From assembly GCA_047974745.1 (NCBI GenBank), contig JBKECO010000039.1, forward strand, positions 1 through 27,266: DNA of 27,266 nt. The letters run 5' to 3'. How positions within the stretch are numbered: the first letter of the stretch is position 1; every line of letters begins with the position of its first letter. Positions 13,315-21,781 of this stretch are shown here, piece after piece. This DNA is from JBKECO01 sp047974745 (GTDB taxonomy: Bacteria > Bacillota > Clostridia > Lachnospirales > Lachnospiraceae). A program made the translations under genes and the position numbers. The notes under the pieces were generated by a model. The model saw nothing but the letters and a program-made list of their open reading frames with translations. It had not been told where the DNA came from and searched no databases.

Positions 13315-15639
13315 TTACGCCCGGAGCGATAGACTGTCTACATACTTTTTGATATTCGATGCGTTTACATAGACCTCATGGTCATTCTGTCTCTCAACAA
13401 CAAGTGTTGGAGCCTGCATAATCCCATACTTTTTCACAAGAGCTTCTTCCCGGTTCGCATCCACTATCGTATACTCACTGTCACCGAGAAATCTTTTTGC
13501 CAGGTTGCAGTTTGGACAGGTCTCCGTCGTGAATAAATATCTTGTGATTTCAGATTTCGGTTGCAAAAGTATATTTTTTGCATACAGTCTTCTGTGCTTA
13601 TACTCCTGGGTCTTCCCATCATTCCAGTTCTTGACGGGTCTGTAGTATCCGGTAATGCGACTATAGATCTCAGCTTCTTTTTTGCAGATCGGGCAGGTTT
13701 CATGCTCGCCGGATATATATCCATGCTCCTTACAGATACTGTAGATCGGCGAAAGTGTATAGTATGGCAGCTGATAATTCTCTGCAATTTTTCTGACGAG
13801 TACCGATGCAGCCTTCCAATCGGGAAGTTTTTCACCGAGGAAGGTGTGAAATACGGTTCCTGATGTGTACAGTGTCTGCAGTTCATCCTGAATATCCAGA
13901 GCAGAAAAGATATCATCCGTATATCCCACAGGCAGGTGCGAGCTATTCGTATAATAAGGTGTCTCGCAGTCTGAAGCCGCTGTTTTAATATCCGGATATG
14001 CCTTCTTATCATGCTTTGCCAGCCGATATGCTGTCGATTCCGCCGGTGTCGCTTCCAGGTTATACAGATCCTTATATTGTTCCTGATAATCTGAAAGTCG
14101 CTTTCTCATATGATTAAGGACATCCTTCGCAAAATCCTGGGTTTTCTTATGGGTCAGATCTCCTCTGATCCATTTTGCGTTCAGACCCACCTCATTCATA
14201 CCGATGATTCCGATCGTTGAAAAATGGCTGTCAAAGGAACCCAGATACCTCTTTGTATATGGATACAGACCTTCATTCAGAAGTCTGGAGACCACATCTC
14301 TTTTTATTTTTAACGAACGTGCTGAAAGATCCATCATATAATCCAGTCTGCGATAAAAATCTCCTTCATCCGATGCTAAATATGCGATCTGCGGAAGATT
14401 TATAGTTACCACTCCGATGGAACCTGTGCTTTCTCCTGCTCCAAAGAATCCGCCCGATTTTTTACGCAGCTCTCTTAGATCGAGACGCAGTCTGCAGCAC
14501 ATAGACCGCACATCGCTTGGCTCCATATCACTATTAATGTAGTTGGAAAAATAAGGAGTCCCATATTTAGATGTCATTTCAAATAGCAATCTATTGTTCA
14601 AATTATCAGACCAGTCAAAATCTCTTGTGATGGAATAGGTAGGTATTGGATACTGGAATCCTCTTCCATTCGCATCACCCTCTATCATGATCTCAAGAAA
14701 AGCACGATTGACCATATCCATTTCTTCTTTACAGTCTCCATATGTAAAGTCCAGTTCTTTTCCGCCAACAATAGCAGGAAGCTCCGCCAGATCGGATGGA
14801 ACGGTCCAATCCAGCGTTATATTGGAAAAAGGTGCCTGTGTTCCCCATCTACTCGGAGTATTTACCCCATATATAAAGGATTCAATGGCTTTTTTTACTT
14901 CATAATAATTTAAATTATCTTCTTTTACAAAAGGTGCCAGATAGGTATCAAAAGAAGAAAATGCCTGGGCTCCAGCCCATTCATTCTGCATGATTCCCAG
15001 AAAATTGACCATTTGGTTACAGAGTACTGACAGGTGCTTTGCGGGAGAAGAGGTGATTTTCCCGGATATTCCCCCAAGTCCCTCCTGAATCAGCTGTTTT
15101 AGTGACCACCCTGCACAATAGCCAGTAAGCATGGACAAGTCATGGATATGGATCTGTGCCTTTCGATGTGCCTGGGCAATCTCATTGTCATAGATCTCAG
15201 AAAGCCAGTAGTTGGCCGTAACAGCACCTGAGTTACTCAGGATCAGACCTCCCACGGAATAAGTCACTGTGGAGTTTTCTTTCACTCTCCAGTCCTCGAC
15301 CTTCACATAGCTATCGATCACTTCCTTATAATCTAAAATTGTCGACGTCATATTTCTCATTTTTTCACGTTGTTTTCTGTATAGAATATATGACTTTGCG
15401 ACCTGAGTATAACCGGCGCTTTCCAACGTTGATTCCACACTGTCCTGGATGTCCTCTACCTGAATCCGTCCATTTTCTATTTTTGACTGAAAATCTGATG
15501 TCACACGCAGAGAAAGAAGATCTATGATATCTTTTCCATATGCTGTCTGTGTTGCATCAAAGGCTTTACATACCGCAGAAGAAATCTTTTCCAGCTGGAA
15601 ATCTGCTGCTTCCCCATCTCTTTTTACTACTTGAATCAT
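13315..15639 (-). CDS. nrdD: Anaerobic ribonucleoside-triphosphate reductase with fused C-terminal glutaredoxin-like domain
   Basis: Class III ribonucleotide reductase, a glycyl-radical enzyme making dNTPs without oxygen. The start at 15639 is supported by AAGGTGGAG; an earlier in-frame Met at 15753 would lie inside the promoter. Residues 3-92 are an ATP-cone allosteric domain (VVKRDGEAADFQLEKIS). The catalytic body follows (VNTPSRWGTQAPFSN, SMCCRLRLDL, GSIGVVTINLPQ). A CPIC zinc-site pair lies at 649-652, and RITGYYRPVKNWN carries the radical Gly664. Residues about 695-774 add a thioredoxin-fold domain with a CPNC active site (708-711) and the cis-Pro segment QAPTLVV. This fused domain suggests glutaredoxin/thioredoxin-type rather than formate reduction. 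The activase gene nrdG is not adjacent. Two NrdR boxes lie upstream. Confidence 0.93.
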   Translation of the reverse strand: MIQVVKRDGEAADFQLEKISSAVCKAFDATQTAYGKDIIDLLSLRVTSDFQSKIENGRIQVEDIQDSVESTLESAGYTQVAKSYILYRKQREKMRNMTSTILDYKEVIDSYVKVEDWRVKENSTVTYSVGGLILSNSGAVTANYWLSEIYDNEIAQAHRKAQIHIHDLSMLTGYCAGWSLKQLIQEGLGGISGKITSSPAKHLSVLCNQMVNFLGIMQNEWAGAQAFSSFDTYLAPFVKEDNLNYYEVKKAIESFIYGVNTPSRWGTQAPFSNITLDWTVPSDLAELPAIVGGKELDFTYGDCKEEMDMVNRAFLEIMIEGDANGRGFQYPIPTYSITRDFDWSDNLNNRLLFEMTSKYGTPYFSNYINSDMEPSDVRSMCCRLRLDLRELRKKSGGFFGAGESTGSIGVVTINLPQIAYLASDEGDFYRRLDYMMDLSARSLKIKRDVVSRLLNEGLYPYTKRYLGSFDSHFSTIGIIGMNEVGLNAKWIRGDLTHKKTQDFAKDVLNHMRKRLSDYQEQYKDLYNLEATPAESTAYRLAKHDKKAYPDIKTAASDCETPYYTNSSHLPVGYTDDIFSALDIQDELQTLYTSGTVFHTFLGEKLPDWKAASVLVRKIAENYQLPYYTLSPIYSICKEHGYISGEHETCPICKKEAEIYSRITGYYRPVKNWNDGKTQEYKHRRLYAKNILLQPKSEITRYLFTTETCPNCNLAKRFLGDSEYTIVDANREEALVKKYGIMQAPTLVVERQNDHEVYVNASNIKKYVDSLSLRA

Positions 15640-15711
15640 AAAAACTCCACCTTTCCCACTCTTTATCATCACGTGACACAAATTTTCATTTGTTTTTCGG
15701 AACATGACAAT

Positions 15712-15740
15712 ATTGTAACAGAGCAAAAAAGGGGAGTCAA
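15712..15740 (-). promoter_or_regulatory. nrdD promoter
   Basis: On the minus strand -35 TTGACT (15735-15740) and -10 TACAAT (15712-15717) are spaced by exactly 17 bp, about 70 bp ahead of the nrdD start codon and directly downstream of the NrdR boxes. Confidence 0.85.
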
Positions 15741-15747
15741 TTATTAG

Positions 15748-15794
15748 ATACAATATGTAGTGTATTGCACAAATATCATTACACTATATTGTGC
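15748..15794 (-). promoter_or_regulatory. Tandem NrdR boxes
   Basis: ATACAATATGTAGTGT (15748-15763) matches 15 of 16 positions of the NrdR-box consensus ACACWATATVTWGTGT. TTACACTATATTGTGC (15779-15794) matches 12 of 16. Their starts are 31 bp apart, three helical turns, which is the usual NrdR arrangement. They sit just upstream of the nrdD -35, so the ATP/dATP-sensing repressor NrdR is the likely regulator. Confidence 0.82.
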
Positions 15795-15799
15795 ATTTT

Positions 15800-17047
15800 T
15801 TATTCTATTTTCCCATAAAGTTCCATAGATACATATGCTTTAAAGTAGATACCTTCAGGTCGATATTCTTCTTCGAGCAGTTCACCGGATTTTCGGATCA
15901 ACTGCAGAATGGATCCTTCTGTGTAAGGTATGACTCTTTCGATCAGAATCTTATCCTCTCTGAGAAAATTCTCCAGCTGCTTTTGCACCTCCTCGAGTCC
16001 CGCTCCAGACTTTGCCGATATGCGCAGCGTCTTATCCGCCTGAAAATCGCATAAGGGTTCCTGATCCATTATCAGATCCTGTTTATTGAATAGCGTAAGT
16101 ATCTTTTTATCTTTCACGTCGAGTTCTTTCAAGGTCTCATATACAATATGCATTTGCTTTTCGACCTGTGGGCTTGAGGCATCAACAACATGAATGATAA
16201 AATCCGCATACTTTGCCTCTTCTAAGGTACTTTTAAATGCCTCGATCAAATGATGTGGCAGCTTTCGGATAAATCCTACTGTATCTGTGAGCAGGATTTC
16301 CTGCTGTCCTGACAGCTTTAGGACTCTGGTGGTAGGATCGAGTGTCGCGAACAATTTATTTTCCTCAAGTACCCCTGCATCTGTCAGACGATTCAATAAG
16401 GTGGATTTTCCTGCATTGGTGTACCCGACAATTGCTGCGACCGGGATATGATTTCGTTCTCTTGCCTTTCGATTTAGAGTTCGATGCTGTGTCACTTCTT
16501 CCAACTCACTTTTTAAAAGTGAAATCCGGTTTCCGATCAGACGTCTGTCGATTTCAAGCTTTTTCTCTCCAGGACCTCTAGTTCCGATTCCTCCACCCAG
16601 CCTTGACATAGATTTACCCATGCCTGTCAGTCTGGTAGCACGATAGCGCAGCTGTGCCAACTCGACCTGAATCTTTCCTTCCCGGCTTGTTGCTCGTAAT
16701 GCAAAAATATCCAGGATCAGAAGCGTTCTGTCCATTACCTTCATATCAAGCGCATTTGTCAGATTTCTCAGCTGTGCAGGCGAAAGCTCATCGTCACAAA
16801 TTATGCCTGTTGCATCATTTTGTTCTGCAAACTCCTTGATTTCTTCTACCTTGCCTTTTCCAACATAGGTCACAGAATGTATTTTCTCTCGATTCTGTAT
16901 CACAGTTCCCACGACAAAGGCTCCGGCTGTTTCTGCCAATTCTGCCAGCTCCCGGATGGAATCCTCAGTATCATCCCCCATCTGTTCACTGACGCCTACC
17001 AGAACGACACGTTCTGCTTTGTTGCTATTTTCTAATAGTTCAGCCAT
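15800..17047 (-). CDS. hflX: GTPase HflX
   Basis: Ribosome-binding GTPase that splits stalled or stressed 70S ribosomes. The 415 residues contain the HflX N-terminal domain (TYVGKGKVEEI, DDELSPAQLRNL, LDIFALRATSREGKIQVELAQ) and the glycine-rich linker GMGKSMSRLGGGIGTRGPGE. The G domain has G1 GYTNAGKST (208-216), G3 DTVGFI (255-260) and G4 NKQD, then a short C-terminal domain. It starts 18 bp after the TPR lipoprotein gene with a GGAG ribosome binding site and appears to be the last gene of the operon that begins at aroK. No clear terminator hairpin was seen behind it; the nrdD control region follows directly. Confidence 0.96.
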   Translation of the reverse strand: MAELLENSNKAERVVLVGVSEQMGDDTEDSIRELAELAETAGAFVVGTVIQNREKIHSVTYVGKGKVEEIKEFAEQNDATGIICDDELSPAQLRNLTNALDMKVMDRTLLILDIFALRATSREGKIQVELAQLRYRATRLTGMGKSMSRLGGGIGTRGPGEKKLEIDRRLIGNRISLLKSELEEVTQHRTLNRKARERNHIPVAAIVGYTNAGKSTLLNRLTDAGVLEENKLFATLDPTTRVLKLSGQQEILLTDTVGFIRKLPHHLIEAFKSTLEEAKYADFIIHVVDASSPQVEKQMHIVYETLKELDVKDKKILTLFNKQDLIMDQEPLCDFQADKTLRISAKSGAGLEEVQKQLENFLREDKILIERVIPYTEGSILQLIRKSGELLEEEYRPEGIYFKAYVSMELYGKIE

Positions 17048-17065
17048 TTTTTCTCCGAATCCAAT

Positions 17066-18037
17066 TTATCTGCTTTGTAAGAACATCCATTCCCGCTGTG
17101 CATCCGCATCATCAGGATAATCATTGATATAAGTTTCCATCATTGCTTTGGCAGTTACAAAATCACCTGCTTTTTCATAAGCAGCAATCAGATTACGTCG
17201 CAGCTCCTGTTCATTCGTGACCATGTCAAGAGCAAGTGCCTGATTGAAATCGGTGATTGCCCCCTGATAATCTGCTGCATTCATTTTCTCCATACCCTGA
17301 GCGTTTAATGCAACGCTGCTCTCAGGATAAGCTGCAACGTAGGTATCAATATAGGTTTTTGCCTGATCCGGGTCACCCTGATCGACATAGTACTGTGCCA
17401 GATTAAGATTTACATCCACATCGCCTTTTTCCAAAGCGGTCATATATGAGGTAAGTGCAGAGTCCGTATCACCCAAAAGAGTATACATTTCCCCTTGAAG
17501 CCGGTAATTCGAAGCCTTATCTCTGGGAGATTCTTCCAGACCCATTGTTAAATAAGTGTCTGCCTGGGCAGAATAGCTATAGTCACTCAGATTGTCAGCT
17601 ATTGCCAGATACATGGCAAGATCATCTGTCAGAGCGACTGCCTGATCATAATCATCTGTCGCTTTTTGCATTTCTCCCACAGCAAGATATGCTCCGCCTC
17701 TTAAAAAATAATTCTGTGCATTTTTCTCATCATACTCTACAAGAATATCATACGTATCAATTGCTCCATATATATCGCCTGATGCGAACTGTGCCGCTGC
17801 TTTATAGTAACAGATATCCAGCTCATCCGCTCCGATCATTCCACGCACCTGATCCAATGCCAGGTTGAAATCAGAAATTGCCTCGCTATAATTTCCTGTT
17901 TCCATGGCAGCAATTCCAGACTCTCTGTATTCTGCCTCCTTTTGCCGGTCTTCCTTTGTAACACATCCTGTGAGAAGATTCATCATAAAAATAATCAGCA
18001 GTATGCCAAGGAGCCGCAACTTCAATTTCTGACTCAT
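17066..18037 (-). CDS. TPR-repeat lipoprotein
   Basis: The 323-residue protein has a lipoprotein signal peptide (hydrophobic helix, lipobox LLTGC, Cys25) and is therefore anchored outside the membrane. The rest is a series of about seven tetratricopeptide repeats, recognisable from helix pairs such as NYSEAISDFNLALDQ, GEMQKATDDYDQAVAL and DYQGAITDFNQALALD. TPR solenoids bind other proteins; the partner is unknown. It starts seven bases after pepF and ends 18 before hflX, so it is clearly co-transcribed with them. Confidence 0.88.
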   Translation of the reverse strand: MSQKLKLRLLGILLIIFMMNLLTGCVTKEDRQKEAEYRESGIAAMETGNYSEAISDFNLALDQVRGMIGADELDICYYKAAAQFASGDIYGAIDTYDILVEYDEKNAQNYFLRGGAYLAVGEMQKATDDYDQAVALTDDLAMYLAIADNLSDYSYSAQADTYLTMGLEESPRDKASNYRLQGEMYTLLGDTDSALTSYMTALEKGDVDVNLNLAQYYVDQGDPDQAKTYIDTYVAAYPESSVALNAQGMEKMNAADYQGAITDFNQALALDMVTNEQELRRNLIAAYEKAGDFVTAKAMMETYINDYPDDADAQREWMFLQSR

Positions 18038-18044
18038 AAGTCTG

Positions 18045-19724
18045 TTACTCCATTCCTACCGTATGTTCTAGGTTCTGTATCAAATGTCTTATACTTCCAT
18101 CCGAAAAAGGACTTTCCAGGCCAGACTGCTCAAGCAGTCCAGTAAAAAAATCTGAAGCCGACAACCGGCAGAGCGTCAGATAGCTTTCCCAGGCTGCACC
18201 GTAATTTTGATCCATTCTGCCCTTATACTGCAGTGCGCATGTTTGAGCAAGGCAATAATCTATATAATAGAAGGGAAGGTCGTAGATATGAAGCTGTTTC
18301 TGCCAGAATCCCCCTTTTTCAAAGTAGGGCGCACCGGCATAATCTAAATGTGGCTTGTACTCCTGTTCTAGCTGTCTCCATGCCGTATGTCTTTCAGATG
18401 GAGTCATTTCCGGATGTTCATACATCACATGCTGAAATTCATCTACCAGGCATCCATAGGGTATAAAAGCAGCTGCGCTTTCTAGGTGAAATGCCCTGTA
18501 ATCATCTGCTCGATCTCCAAAGAAGCGATTCATCCATGGTTCGGTAAAAAATTCCATAGACATGGAATGTATTTCCGCCGTCTCCATCGTGATATCAGCA
18601 TGCTCCCGAATGGGATCCTCTGCGGTAAGATATCCCTGGAAAGCATGACCACATTCATGAGTCATGACATCTACATCATCACTTGTACTGTTAAAATTGG
18701 CAAAAATAAATGGTGCCTTATAGTCCGGTAAAAAGGTCATATAACCACCGGCTTTTTTATTTTTTCTGCCTAATACATCAAAGAGCTCCTGATCCATCAT
18801 AAATGTAATAAATGCTGCTGTTTCAGGCGAAAGCTCCTGATACATCGTTCTTCCGGCTTCCATGATCTCTTCTGGTGTTCCCTTAGGAGATGGATTTCCC
18901 TCGGCAAAGTATACACCCTCATCAATATAGCTTAACCGATCAACTCCAAGTCTCTCTTTTCTTCTCTTTTGCATTCTCTCAACAAAAGGAACCCATTCCG
19001 ATTTGATCTGATCTCTAAATGTCTTTACCATGGGTGCATCATAACAATTCCGGTTCATGCGATAATATCCCAGTTCAAGATAATTCTCGTATCCCATCTC
19101 TCTTGCCTGCTGCGTCCTGTTCTTGACCAGACGATCGTAGATCTCATCCAGCTTATCTCCATTCACTGCAAAAAAGTTCTCATATTTGTTCCAGGCCTTT
19201 TGTCTGATCGTTCTGTCAGCATTCGTCAAATAAGGTCTCAACAGCGAAAGATTTAGTATTTCACCATCCCAGTCGATCTTCGCGCCTGCGATCAGCTTAT
19301 CGTATTCCGTTCGAAGAGTATTTTCCTCCTGCATCAGCGGAATCAGCTTCTCATCCATTGAACGAAATGCCAGTTCCATGTTCTTGAATGCGACTGGACC
19401 GATCATTTCCTGCAATTCCTCTTTAAAGGCAGAACCATAAAGCTTTTTCTGATAGTTTACGATCAGATTCTGGAGAATCGGCATGATCTGATCATAATAC
19501 TCCTGCTCCTTTTCATAAAATGCATCGGTGATATCGATGTCATGCCGAATATGTGCGATCGTAGACATTGTGACTGCGTGATCTGTCAATTCATAGTATT
19601 CTTTATGTACAGCAAACTGAGCAGCTGCGTTCTCCGCAAGATCGAACCGCTCAAATAGTGCCGCAAAATCCTTTTCCAACTCTTTTATTTCAATCCTTTT
19701 ATATGGATAATCTTTAAATTTCAA
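18045..19724 (-). CDS. pepF: M3-family oligoendopeptidase (PepF-like)
   Basis: Cytoplasmic zinc peptidase that degrades peptides of moderate length. The 559 residues are typical of the clostridial PepF branch. The zinc site is VMTHECGHAFQGY (HExxH at residues 356-360), with a third ligand Glu384 in ETAEIHSMSMEFF. The surrounding helical bowl shows the family segments NGDKLDEIYDRLVKNR, YMTFLPDYKAPFIFANFN and FYYIDYCLAQTCALQYKGR. There is no signal peptide. It sits between the unknown 111-residue gene (10 bp upstream) and the TPR lipoprotein (7 bp downstream). The physiological substrate is unknown. Confidence 0.93.
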   Translation of the reverse strand: MKFKDYPYKRIEIKELEKDFAALFERFDLAENAAAQFAVHKEYYELTDHAVTMSTIAHIRHDIDITDAFYEKEQEYYDQIMPILQNLIVNYQKKLYGSAFKEELQEMIGPVAFKNMELAFRSMDEKLIPLMQEENTLRTEYDKLIAGAKIDWDGEILNLSLLRPYLTNADRTIRQKAWNKYENFFAVNGDKLDEIYDRLVKNRTQQAREMGYENYLELGYYRMNRNCYDAPMVKTFRDQIKSEWVPFVERMQKRRKERLGVDRLSYIDEGVYFAEGNPSPKGTPEEIMEAGRTMYQELSPETAAFITFMMDQELFDVLGRKNKKAGGYMTFLPDYKAPFIFANFNSTSDDVDVMTHECGHAFQGYLTAEDPIREHADITMETAEIHSMSMEFFTEPWMNRFFGDRADDYRAFHLESAAAFIPYGCLVDEFQHVMYEHPEMTPSERHTAWRQLEQEYKPHLDYAGAPYFEKGGFWQKQLHIYDLPFYYIDYCLAQTCALQYKGRMDQNYGAAWESYLTLCRLSASDFFTGLLEQSGLESPFSDGSIRHLIQNLEHTVGME

Positions 19725-19734
19725 TTTTTCCTCC

Positions 19735-20070
19735 TTAATAGAAGTTCACCCTGGCCACTCGTCCTGTCCCAAACATACAATAAGAAACATTCCCAATGTA
19801 AATGGTTGCCATCAGGTTTTCTTTTATGTATTCTTCTTTTTCTTTTACTTTTCCCTCGTCATCAAAATAGGTCAGCATTGCTCTGTAAAGCTTTAGCTCC
19901 TCATTCCAAAAATGCTCCACCTTTTCTCTCTCTATTTTTCGGTGTTCAACGATGAAATCCGTCGCTTCCTGCTCCGTTTCAAAAATTTCGAGTACTTCGT
20001 TCACCTGAGTGCCCAGCATATGGTTTTCTTCTTTTGTCAGTCTCTTGTCATAAATCGTAATCTCATCCAT
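19735..20070 (-). CDS. Hypothetical protein, 111 residues, operon member
   Basis: I do not recognise a family. From the start at 20070, chosen for the strong AAGGAGGT ribosome binding site just ahead and not the weaker Met five codons upstream, the product is hydrophilic and acidic. It has no signal or membrane segment. The first 75 residues look helical (VNEVLEIFETEQEATDFIVEHRKIEREKVEHF), and the C-terminal 30 residues are more beta-like (MATIYIGNVSYCMFGTGRVARVNFY). It lies between aroK and pepF, 10 bp before the latter, and is certainly co-transcribed with it. Codon use and ribosome binding site support a real gene; function unknown. Confidence 0.75.
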   Translation of the reverse strand: MDEITIYDKRLTKEENHMLGTQVNEVLEIFETEQEATDFIVEHRKIEREKVEHFWNEELKLYRAMLTYFDDEGKVKEKEEYIKENLMATIYIGNVSYCMFGTGRVARVNFY

Positions 20071-20100
20071 AGTGACCTCCTTCACATAGCCATTTTCTCA

Positions 20101-20154
20101 TTTCTTTGCTGCTCATTTCTTTACTGATCGTTTCTTTACTGATCGTTTCTATAG
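20101..20154. repeat. 15-bp tandem repeat between aroK and the 111-residue gene
   Basis: The unit TTTCTTTACTGATCG occurs as one diverged copy (20101-20115), two perfect copies (20116-20145) and a partial copy. A second short repeat, GATCTAGTTC at 20154-20163 and 20168-20177, lies in the last codons of aroK. This is slippage-prone sequence filling the 86-bp gap; no function visible. Confidence 0.7.
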
Positions 20155-20156
20155 AT

Positions 20157-20945
20157 CTAGTTCTGCTGATCTAGTTCATACAATCCTGCTATAATCTCCT
20201 GGCAAATCTGTCCTACACTTTTTCCGTCTGTGGAAACCGTCAGATCTGCCACATGTTCATATCGCTCTCTTCGTTTCTCCATAAGACTGGCGATAAACTC
20301 AACGTTCATATTATCATTCAATATTGGTCGATCCTTACAATCCTTCACTCTTTCATAGATCGTCTCCGGCGAGGCTTTCAACAGGACGATTCTTCCATTC
20401 TTCTTCATTTGCTCCGTGTTAACGTCTCTCATTGGCACGCCGCCACCGCAGGAAACGATCTTGTGCTTTACCTGCTGGAGCTGAATGAGCAGATTTGTCT
20501 CAAGCGCTCGGAAATGCTCTTCTCCATGTTTTGAAAAAATATCAGAAATCGACATATTCGTTTGCTCAACAATAATCTGATCCATTTCAATTGTGTCCAA
20601 CATAAGTCTGCGTTCTAATTCTGACGCCACTGAACTTTTCCCTGCGCCCATAAAACCAATCAAATATATGTTATATGGAATTGCCGCTTTTCCCTGTGCT
20701 TTGGCACCACTCATATAGATCTCTGTAAATATCCTGCGGAACTCCTGCTCGAATTCGCTCCCGGAAAATTTAGCCATAAGCATGTTCAGCTGGTTACAAT
20801 CCTGCTCCGGAAAATACAATGCTTCCCGATCTGCTTTTTTCAGGGCAGCTATTTCCTGTAGACAAGCCATCCGCTCCTCTAGCAGCTCTATGATCTGATT
20901 ATCACCCTTGTTTATCTTCTTCCTGATTTCTGCGATCTTGTCCAT
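20157..20945 (-). CDS. aroK: Shikimate kinase with N-terminal chorismate-mutase-like domain
   Basis: The C-terminal part (about residues 92-262) is shikimate kinase, which phosphorylates shikimate in aromatic amino acid synthesis. It has Walker A GFMGAGKS (97-104), EMDQIIVEQTNMSI with the shikimate-binding Asp122, HFRALE with Arg146, SCGGGVP and the lid Arg in DRPIL. Residues 1-85 have the length and helical pattern of an AroQ-type chorismate mutase (EIRKKINKGDNQIIELLEERM). However, the usual 'YDPERE' is YFPEQD, so the positions of EcCM Asp48, Arg51 and Glu52 are Phe, Gln and Asp. The mutase may be weak, inactive or a sensor. The ATG has GAGGAG eight bases ahead and a promoter at 20986-21014. 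It is the first gene of a five-gene operon. Confidence 0.88.
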   Translation of the reverse strand: MDKIAEIRKKINKGDNQIIELLEERMACLQEIAALKKADREALYFPEQDCNQLNMLMAKFSGSEFEQEFRRIFTEIYMSGAKAQGKAAIPYNIYLIGFMGAGKSSVASELERRLMLDTIEMDQIIVEQTNMSISDIFSKHGEEHFRALETNLLIQLQQVKHKIVSCGGGVPMRDVNTEQMKKNGRIVLLKASPETIYERVKDCKDRPILNDNMNVEFIASLMEKRRERYEHVADLTVSTDGKSVGQICQEIIAGLYELDQQN

Positions 20946-20985
20946 GACTCAGTCTCCTCAAACCTTGGTCGTACGTTCCATCTGC

Positions 20986-21014
20986 ATTATACAAAAACTG
21001 ATATAGAAACACAA
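20986..21014 (-). promoter_or_regulatory. Promoter of the aroK-pepF-hflX operon
   Basis: On the minus strand -35 TTGTGT (21009-21014) and a perfect -10 TATAAT (20986-20991) are separated by 17 bp, about 40 bp ahead of aroK. From here to about 21130 nothing else is visible. Confidence 0.72.
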
Positions 21015-21130
21015 GGAACATCTTTTTTACTATTTGTATTCTACCGCACAAAAAAATCTCGGTCAAGATTTCCTGCTCCTAGTCTGTCACTCTTTGCGAA
21101 TTTTGTTGATGGATGATGTCCTTCTATAAC

Positions 21131-21177
21131 AAAAAAGCCCCTAGAAACGCTGATTTTACTGCATTTCTAAGAGGCTT
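21131..21177 (-). terminator. Terminator of the six-tRNA operon
   Basis: On the minus strand AAGCCTCTTAGAAA pairs with TTTCTAGGGGCTT (one bulged base, wobble pairs) and is followed by six T, a few bases beyond tRNA-Lys. Confidence 0.88.
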
Positions 21178-21184
21178 GAATTAG

Positions 21185-21257
21185 TGAGACATCGGGGATT
21201 CGAACCCCGGACAACTTGATTAAAAGTCAAGTGCTCTACCAACTGAGCTAATATCCC
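21185..21257 (-). tRNA. tRNA-Lys (TTT)
   Basis: Acceptor GGGATAT/ATGTCTC, D-arm AGCTCAGTTGGTAGAGC and T-loop GTTCGAATC are present. The anticodon loop is CTTTTAA. CCA not encoded. It is the last gene of the cluster. Confidence 0.95.
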
Positions 21258-21278
21258 AAATATTTAAAATTAAAAGAA

Positions 21279-21350
21279 CTGGGCTAGTTGGATTTGAACC
21301 AACGAATGCAGGAGTCAAAGTCCTGTGCCTTACCGCTTGGCGATAGCCCA
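21279..21350 (-). tRNA. tRNA-Gln (TTG)
   Basis: Acceptor TGGGCTA/TAGCCCA starting with U1 as usual for tRNA-Gln. The anticodon loop is CTTTGAC. CCA not encoded. Confidence 0.95.
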
Positions 21351-21381
21351 TTAGCTTATACTGCTGCAGCCAAACTGGCAG

Positions 21382-21456
<75 letters not shown>

Positions 21457-21495
21457 ATATTTTGCATTACGCATACTCTTATAAAAAAGAAGAAA

Positions 21496-21569
<74 letters not shown>

Positions 21570-21589
21570 AGTGCCTATCTCATAGGCGA

Positions 21590-21660
21590 AGCGGGTGATG
21601 GGAATCGAACCCACGTATCTAGCTTGGAAGGCTAGTGTTCTACCATTGAACTACACCCGC
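21590..21660 (-). tRNA. tRNA-Gly (TCC)
   Basis: Acceptor GCGGGTG/CACCCGC with discriminator T, and the short D-arm AGTTCAATGGTAGAAC. The anticodon loop is CTTCCAA. CCA not encoded. Confidence 0.95.
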
Positions 21661-21666
21661 ATAGAG

Positions 21667-21741
21667 TCGGGGTGACAGGATTCGAACCTGCGACCTCCTG
21701 GTCCCAAACCAGGCGCTCTAGCCAAGCTGAGCCACACCCCG
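21667..21741 (-). tRNA. tRNA-Pro (TGG)
   Basis: Acceptor CGGGGTG/CACCCCG, anticodon loop TTTGGGA between CCTGG and CCAGG. CCA not encoded. First gene of the six-tRNA operon Pro-Gly-Arg-His-Gln-Lys. Confidence 0.95.
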
Positions 21742-21781
21742 TAGAGTATTTTTTTGTCTGCATCTCACTGACGCAAAAAGA

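Noticed and set aside
13464..14012. 182-codon frame inside nrdD
   Set aside because: It lies fully within nrdD on the same strand in another frame, with no ribosome binding site and a biased His/Arg-rich composition.
15764..15800. TGCACA ... TGTGCA inverted repeat as a terminator of hflX
   Set aside because: The 6-bp arms are AT-rich and separated by about 18 bases, with no T-run on the minus strand behind them. The sequence is better explained by the NrdR boxes.
20101..20154. Tandem repeats considered as a CRISPR array or terminator
   Set aside because: Units are contiguous with no spacers, not palindromic, and no T-run hairpin is present.
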